Positions 60,001 to 64,000 of a DNA stretch of 64,000 nucleotides are shown piece after piece; positions within the stretch are counted from its first letter, which is position 1; the number at the start of each line of letters is the position of its first letter. Position numbers and translations under genes: made by a program. The notes beneath the pieces are model-generated. The model was given only the letters and a program-made list of their open reading frames with translations, ran no database searches and was not told where the DNA came from. Location: contig OY755042.1 of NCBI GenBank assembly GCA_963576565.1, forward strand, positions 108,243,314 to 108,307,313, given 5' to 3'. This stretch comes from Aspidapion aeneum. Its lineage: Eukaryota > Arthropoda > Insecta > Coleoptera > Brentidae.

Positions 60001-60674
60001 GTACAATTTACGTACAAATGTATATGCCCTAAGGTCCCTAAAAAGTAAATTTTGAAACGTCCTGACTAGCACGTTTTTAAAACCTTTTTTTTTTAATGTT
60101 TATAAAACGTAATCTTCAGGTACCTACGCAAAAGTTAGGCCCCTAAAATATCTAAAAAGTACTTTATAAAAACGTACATTTTCAGTCCAGAAAAATTGAT
60201 GACCTAAAAAGTACATTTTAAAAACGTCCTAACTTGCATGTTTTTAAAACATCCTTTTTGGAAAGTTTTAAAAATAAACTTTGGTACGGGAATATTGTGG
60301 ACCTAAAGAGACGTAATGTGTATTTTTTAAACGTTTTATTTTGAACGTTTTAAAAACTTACTTTTTATGTATGGGGATGTTGGGACCTAAATGGACCTAA
60401 AAAGTACGTGCCTGGGACATCCGGTATTACTTGGGGTACCGCCCCGTTACAGGCAACAAAAATCGCATAAATGTGACCTAAAGAAGTTGAATGTTACTTT
60501 CTAAGTTTCAAACCCTGATTTTAAATAAAGTGTACTGTTTATTTATTTTAGCTTTATGAGAATATTCAAGCTGAACTGATGAACAGTCCAGGGGCTATGT
60601 CTAGGCCAGAATGGTGGTCTGAAATACTTGTGAAGGATGCACCAGATTTTTTCAAACTCAGGAATAAACTGTAG
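42056..60674 (+). CDS. ACOX3: peroxisomal acyl-CoA oxidase 3-like, 14 exons, complete
   Basis: Flavoenzyme that oxidises acyl-CoA to trans-2-enoyl-CoA with H2O2 release in peroxisomal beta-oxidation. ACOX3-type enzymes favour branched (pristanoyl) substrates. Exons: 42056-42187, 45788-45949, 47851-48006, 48142-48289, 49206-49377, 51933-52084, 52452-52594, 53133-53255, 54303-54477, 54591-54770, 57311-57460, 57646-57776, 58501-58656, 60552-60674. All have GT/AG borders and matching phases, summing to 2103 nt and 700 residues, the family's usual length. Seen: TEISHGSN (158-165), CGGHGF (429-434), and the catalytic-base motif TYEG with Glu454 before DNNILSQQ. The C-terminus NKL is a non-canonical PTS1. 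ATG 42056 (MAEPIKN) is chosen over an in-frame upstream ATG at 41987, which would add a poorly conserved leader. Exon 11 could start at 57320 instead. ACOX1 is the less likely alternative. Confidence 0.92.
42280..43273 (-). mobile_element. TIR element, CCCACATAGCACAA family, in ACOX3 intron 1
   Basis: Reverse-orientation copy, ~994 bp, of the family at 24701 and 43740. The right end ATTGTGCATGTGGG is nearly intact; the left end (ACATGGCACAAAAAT) is eroded. Confidence 0.8.
43740..44733 (+). mobile_element. TIR element, CCCACATAGCACAA family, second copy in ACOX3 intron 1
   Basis: Full copy, 994 bp, ends CCCACATAGCACAA and the inverse TTGTGCTATGTGGG. Opposite in orientation to 42280-43273. An open stretch at 44469-44575 ([20 protein letters not shown]) is conserved across three copies. 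Confidence 0.88.
45092..45316. mobile_element. hAT-like MITE, 225 bp, in ACOX3 intron 1
   Basis: Ends CAGTGGTGGATCCAGGGGG and the inverse ACTGGATCCGCCACTG. Flanks GTTAAAAT and GTCAAAAT match at 7 of 8 positions. Confidence 0.85.
46090..47565 (+). mobile_element. P-superfamily (THAP9-like) transposon remnant in ACOX3 intron 2
   Basis: Inverted arms: 46136-46205 (TCGAGTCGCAGCCCACGAGA, ATCACGTGACC) pairs with about 47475-47555 (GATCACGTGACCGCC, GGCCGGTCTTATCG, GGCTGCGCTTCGAG). A P-type transposase remnant lies between them. A separate hairpin at 46337-46373 has 12-bp arms AACGCAGCCCAC. Ends and target duplication are not certain. Confidence 0.55.
46500..46916 (+). pseudogene. THAP9/P-element-like transposase fragment, frameshifted
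   Basis: One frame reads [17 protein letters not shown] up to a stop at 46672. Shifted by one base it continues [34 protein letters not shown] and [16 protein letters not shown]. In P-element and THAP9 transposases the same order is F(L)xEQLxLL, then SxxAYxxLR, then LPSxRTLRxL, then a strand reading LxxDEI with the first catalytic Asp. Here that Asp position is eroded. The THAP finger, GTP-binding region and remaining acidic residues are missing or unreadable. Confidence 0.55.
48640..49135 (+). repeat. two decayed copies of the ACOX3 exon 4 end plus splice donor
   Basis: The last ~42 bp of exon 4 with its donor (CCAGATTTTGAAGCGGCCAA... TTTAGGTAAAG at 48247-48294) recur at 48640-48688 and 49085-49133, about 440 bp apart. 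Both have TGCTGG changed to TGCTAG, so Trp becomes a stop, and both keep TTTAG|GTAAAG. Between them a shorter intron unit (GGTTCGAAATGGTAAACCGG) recurs at about 48536, 48730, 48853 and 48984. Confidence 0.85.
50891..51373. mobile_element. TIR element family ACCTTCCT, copy C, in ACOX3 intron 5
   Basis: Inverted relative to copies A and B. Ends ACCTTCCTAGCCCGCGTCG and the inverse TTAGCCAGGAAGGT. It contains a pure (AT)n run at 51032-51087 where copies A and B have (CA)n. Confidence 0.75.
51032..51087. repeat. (AT)n microsatellite
   Basis: About 28 uninterrupted AT dinucleotides, following GTGTGTGTATAT. Confidence 0.95.
52090..52445. repeat. degenerate low-complexity tract in ACOX3 intron 6
   Basis: Dense short imperfect repeats near 'aaaattcttaaaat' fill most of the intron. 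It has no coding content. Confidence 0.6.
53682..54279. mobile_element. PIF/Harbinger-like MITE, ~598 bp, in ACOX3 intron 8
   Basis: Ends AGCCCGGTCTAGACATAAC and the inverse TATGTGTCGACCTCGCT, flanked by TAA on both sides (53679-53681, 54280-54282). Highly similar inside to 37172-37808. Its right end lies just 22-23 bp before exon 9. Confidence 0.8.
54898..56477 (+). mobile_element. THAP-type TIR transposon, copy B, in ACOX3 intron 10
   Basis: Ends AATAGGGTATTTAACAAATT and the inverse GGCAAACACCCTATT. It carries a THAP exon at 55172-55357 and shares its flanks with copy A at 32327-35688. No 8-bp duplication typical of P elements is obvious. At 1.58 kb it cannot hold a full transposase. Confidence 0.72.
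55172..55357 (+). pseudogene. THAP zinc-finger exon of a transposon
   Basis: 62 residues from ATG to a consensus donor (GAT|GTGAGT). The C2CH THAP pattern is present: CVVPQC, a KKW motif ([12 protein letters not shown]) and ICEDHF. THAP domains bind DNA as the N-terminal part of P-superfamily transposases and of domesticated relatives. No downstream exon is recognisable within the element, so this is taken as a truncated transposase gene on the same strand as ACOX3. Its intact frame and splice site leave open chimeric splicing into ACOX3 transcripts. Confidence 0.75.
56670..57257. mobile_element. TIR MITE, ~588 bp, in ACOX3 intron 10
   Basis: Ends AAACGGGGTGGATCGGGACA and the inverse GTCCCGATTCACCCCGTTT. 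The motif GGGGTCAATCGGGAC and its inverse also recur inside (56690, 56990, 57050, 57067). It ends 53 bp before exon 11. Confidence 0.75.
58132..58317. mobile_element. hAT-like MITE, 186 bp, perfect 8-bp TSD, in ACOX3 intron 12
   Basis: Ends CAGTGGCGTATATAAGAGG and the inverse TATATACGCCACTG, flanked by AAGACAAT (58124-58131, 58318-58325). Same family as 29935-30104, opposite orientation. Confidence 0.92.
58720..59426. mobile_element. mariner-like MITE, ~707 bp, in ACOX3 intron 13
   Basis: Ends CAGGGTGTCTCTAAAGGGTC and the inverse AAAGACACCCTG, flanked by TA. The arms are ~130-150 bp long (58720-58850, 59280-59426), with the words TGACCTCAGGAATA and AAGTTGCTTTA in both. A 'cagggtg' motif also recurs inside each arm. 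Non-coding. Confidence 0.78.
59478..60425. mobile_element. probable foldback element in ACOX3 intron 13
   Basis: GTCCCAGGGACGTA near the left end and the inverse of TACGTGCCTGGGAC near the right end. In between, words like CCTAAAAAGTACATTTTAAAAACGTCC recur. The ends are imperfect, so this is a weak call. Confidence 0.4.
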
Positions 60675-61356
60675 TACATATTTGTGTACCTAATATAGTT
60701 TTGTAACTATGTATATGTACGAAATCATTCAAGAGTAAAGTATTTTATATTGTAAACACCAAAATGTCTCGAAGAAAAAATAATTTACCTACTATGTTTT
60801 AAAAAGCATTTATTAGTTTGTAAGTTTTTTGCTTGATTTTTTTAGTCCTTTTTCCTATACGACATTTTGTGTCGTAAAAATTGTTATAAAGTTTTGGTGC
60901 AAAATTAAGAAAAGTCACAAACTGATTTCACATGTTTATAGAATAGTCGATTAGATGCCCTCGATTTATTTGGACAGTTGCTTTACTGACACATCATTCA
61001 AATGTATATTCAGGGTCTCTAAGTTATAAATCGTTGTTTAAAAAAAACTCGAGTTTTTTTGCCAAATATTTTGTATATTTTTTCTTTATGAAAAACAAAC
61101 TTAAGTTTTTTTATAAACTCATAATTGAGCAAATTTGAATTTATTTCGAATTTTTCGAGATTTTGATGTATTTCCTTGTAACAATTTATTATGTACCTAT
61201 ACTGTTGAATCGCCAAAAATTTCTAAATGGTACGTTTATATAGATATTAATAACTATGTATTTATATAGTAACTAAGTAAAAAACAGTGTTGTTTAAAAA
61301 TAAATAGTTTTTTAAAAATAACACTGCGTTTTTCTCGAAATAGACGGGAAATACCG
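60675..61356. other. ACOX3 3' flank
   Basis: AT-rich, no further gene. I see no AATAAA close to the stop; an AGTAAA variant lies at about 60735. The AT content makes either call weak. Confidence 0.35.
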
Positions 61357-63036
61357 GGTGGGCCAAAAAAAAAACGGAAAATTTCAAATGCTCGTTTATT
61401 CTTGTGTTGCGAACATGTTTTAATAATTTTTTTAAATCACTAAAAAAGCAGCATTCTTGCCACGCACAACAAGGTATGAATCAGCAAACTCGCTTTGGTA
61501 ATTCTAAAAAAAAGTATTTTTGTTTTAACCATTGTTTTGCATATTATACGATTGCCTTCCAAGCATGTCTTCATTTATTTTCTTATAATTTCATTACTAC
61601 TAAACCGATTTTGATGAAATTAAAAATATCCTGGTTAGGATTTTATTTACGTGCTTTTTAAAGATCATGATAAAAATTTATTAACATCTTAAAACTTAAG
61701 ATGGTGGACAGAATCATAATTGATTTTTCAAAATGGCGTGTTTAGTCTTATTTTCTGAAAATATTTTGGTTTTTTCTTTAATTTATAGAAAAGCACTATC
61801 TCTCGCCAGCATAACAAGGTATAAACTAGTAAAATCGCTTTGGTGGTTCTCCAAAAATCTATTTTTGTTCCAGCCATTGTTTTACAGATTATACGATTGC
61901 ATTGCCCATCTTGTCTGCATTCATTTCTTTATAAACTTATTAATACTGAACCAATCTTAGTGAAATAAAAAAAATCACGGTGAGAATTGATTGTTCTTTA
62001 AAGTTTATGATCGAAATTTGCCCCCATCTTAGAAGTTAGGATGTCGGAAATAATCATACTTGACCCTTCAAAGAGGCAAATTTATTCTTATTTTCAAAAA
62101 ATGTTTTAGAATTTTTTTAATTTATAGAAAAGCACTTAATTAATTTTTATCTCTTTAGGCGGGAGAAAATTAATGTTGTTCCATAAATTAAAAAAAAAAC
62201 TAAAACATTTTCGGGAAATAAGAATAAGCACGTCATTTTGAATAATCAAGTATGATTCTGTCCGACATCTTATCTCGATTATAATCTTTACAGAGCAATC
62301 AATTCTCAACATATTTTTTTTTTATTTCACTAAAATTGGTTTAGTAATAACGAATTTATAAGGAAATGAATGCAGACAGGATTGGCAATGCAATCGTATC
62401 ATCTGTAAAACAATGGATCAGTCATTGTTTTATGGATTATACGATTGCATTGCTAATCCTGTCTGCATTATTTCCTTATAAATTCATTCTTACTGAACCG
62501 ATCTTAGTAAAAAAAAAATTAATGGTAACAATTGATTGTTCTTTAAAGATTATAATCAAAATTTATCGCCATTTTAAAAGTTAAGATGTCGAACAGAATC
62601 ATACCTACTTGATCCTTTATAAATTAAAAAAACTTTGAAAAAATAATAAACACGCCATTTTGAAGAATCAAATATGATTCTATCCGTCATCTTAAATTTT
62701 AAGATGGCGATAAACTTTGATCATAATCTTTCAAAGGCAATAAATTCTCACCAGGATGTTTTTTATTTCATTAAAATCGGTTAAGTAGTAATGAATTTGA
62801 AAGGAAATAAATGCAGACATGATTGTCAAGGCAATTGTATATTATTCAAAACAATGGTTGAAACAAAAATATTCTTTTTTAGAACCACTAAACCGATTTG
62901 CTGATTCGTACCTTGTTGTTCAAGTTTCAAGTTCAATTTCAAGTTTCTTTATTGGTGTTATTATGAACCCATTAAAATCGATTAAATAGTTCAAAAGTTA
63001 TAATTAATAAAAAATTTCCGGTTTTTTTGGCCCACC
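61357..63036. mobile_element. 1.7-kb TIR element of alternating inverted repeats
   Basis: Ends GGTGGGCCAAAAAAAAAACG and the inverse CCGGTTTTTTTGGCCCACC. The interior consists of about five diverged units of 250-330 bp (ATTATACGATTGCATTG, GTCTGCATTAT, AAGATGGCG, CAGAATCAT) in mixed orientation. A near-perfect 130-bp palindrome sits at 62352-62484. Open frames within are repeat-derived. Confidence 0.75.
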
Positions 63037-64000
63037 GAAACATGATTCCCATAGATTTTAAAATCTGGATTTTTCCCCGTTTAAAAAGCCCGTTTTGGCC
63101 ATGGTACCCTAAGCTGCAGCCCATATGACCGATACATAAAAATCCAGTTCAGACCCTGGGAAAACACAGGGTGATCTCAAAACACATTCCTTTGTCAGTC
63201 AACAGGGTAATAAATATATAATAATTGATGCGTTTTAAACCGTAAAGAAATATTTGCGGTTGAACATTTATGCGTACCATTTGGTACCACCGTTCTCTCG
63301 AAGGGATCTCGTCAAATTCCCAACTAGCAGATGATGCGCCGTGATCAGATGTCAATCAGATTTTTGTCATACCATGCTCGCTTAGGTAGGCTGTGCCCGC
63401 AGTTTCTCAATATTGCGTCGCACTCATATACGTAATATTCCGGTCGCACTGTGGAACGAATCCATATATTATTGGACATTTCCTCCCAAGACAACTTGAG
63501 AAATTTAAAGAAATCATTATACACATTTTTGTAAAGAATTATGTGTTGATTTCTGATACATTTTAGATTTTTTATGTTTGGCCTACTTTTTTGTTACAGA
63601 AATTGAAAACTAACTTCTTAACAAAACCCACAAAATGTAGAAAAAAAAATAAAAAATATGATAAATTTTTTGAAATATAAAATAATAAAAAAAATTATAT
63701 AAAATAGAGGTTAAGATCCTGTCAGTTTAAAGGTCTTTAAGGTTAACATGTATTGTTATTTTTGTTTTTTGAATTATTTGGGCTAGGAAAAAAGTTTAGC
63801 AATGTTTAAGTATCTGTATTAGATTTTTATATGGAATAATGATTCTAAAAATTAAAATCACGAAAAATAGTTTGCAAATTTGCCAAACAGTAAAAATACT
63901 CTGCCAATATATGGGCCCCTAAGCTCACACTAGGTACTATAGTTATAATGTACGTGTGAGCTAATATAACTAAAAACTGAAATATATCTTATTCAACTCC
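63037..64000. other. intergenic, no gene seen
   Basis: AT-rich end of the window. No frame resembles a known protein. A 'cagggtgatctc' word at 63168 recalls transposon ends but has no partner here. Confidence 0.4.

Noticed and set aside
61404..62584. Several frames of 72-85 residues
   Set aside because: They lie in repeated units of one TIR element and show unrelated translations of the same DNA in different frames.

Overview
The window is TE-rich, AT-rich animal nuclear DNA, almost certainly from an insect. Spliced genes with GT/AG introns, a neuropeptide receptor of the ecdysis-triggering hormone receptor (ETHR) type, and dense nested DNA transposons all point that way. The sequence cannot fix the order; a beetle is a guess. 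Only two host genes are visible, both on the + strand. About two thirds or more of the rest is recognisable transposon or duplicated sequence.

Region 1-6945 lies upstream of the first coding exon. It holds a 108-bp tandem duplication, a 5'-truncated copy of a 1.2-kb TIR element, and a 2.3-kb Tigger/pogo-like TIR element containing a ~140-bp internal tandem array and a foldback MITE. Region 6946-15683 is the 3' part of the receptor gene. There are two alternative 3' exon sets that enter at the same phase with the same SP(M/I)L start. Set A is one intronless exon (6946-7891) followed by two tandem, 5'-truncated near-copies (8018-8903, 9030-9935), the last broken. Set B is four exons (12318-15683). 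Non-LTR retrotransposon remnants lie between and inside the sets. The N-terminal exons should lie to the left of the window.

Region 15.7-42 kb has no host gene that I can recognise. It is layers of transposons: hAT-like elements with CAGTGGCG-type ends and 8-bp target duplications (including a three-element nest at 17.3-19.3 kb), a trio of tandem MITEs, an 800-bp tandem duplication with an element-in-element insertion in one copy, a THAP-type TIR transposon with another element nested in it, PIF/Harbinger-like MITEs, satellite-bearing foldback elements, and a 57-bp perfect hairpin flanked by 8-bp direct repeats.

Region 42056-60674 is a complete 14-exon gene for a peroxisomal acyl-CoA oxidase of the ACOX3 (pristanoyl-CoA oxidase) type. 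The exons join in phase to a 700-residue protein ending in the PTS1-like tripeptide NKL. Its introns carry an inverted pair of ~994-bp TIR elements, a P-superfamily transposase remnant, a THAP transposon, a Harbinger-like MITE 22 bp from a splice acceptor, a mariner-like MITE, and two decayed copies of the exon 4 end with its splice donor. Region 60675-64000 is downstream and contains one 1.7-kb TIR element built of alternating inverted repeats.

The two genes are not known to work together; the neighbourhood looks incidental. I do not see a new multi-gene system. The most unusual structure is the amplified alternative exon of the receptor gene.
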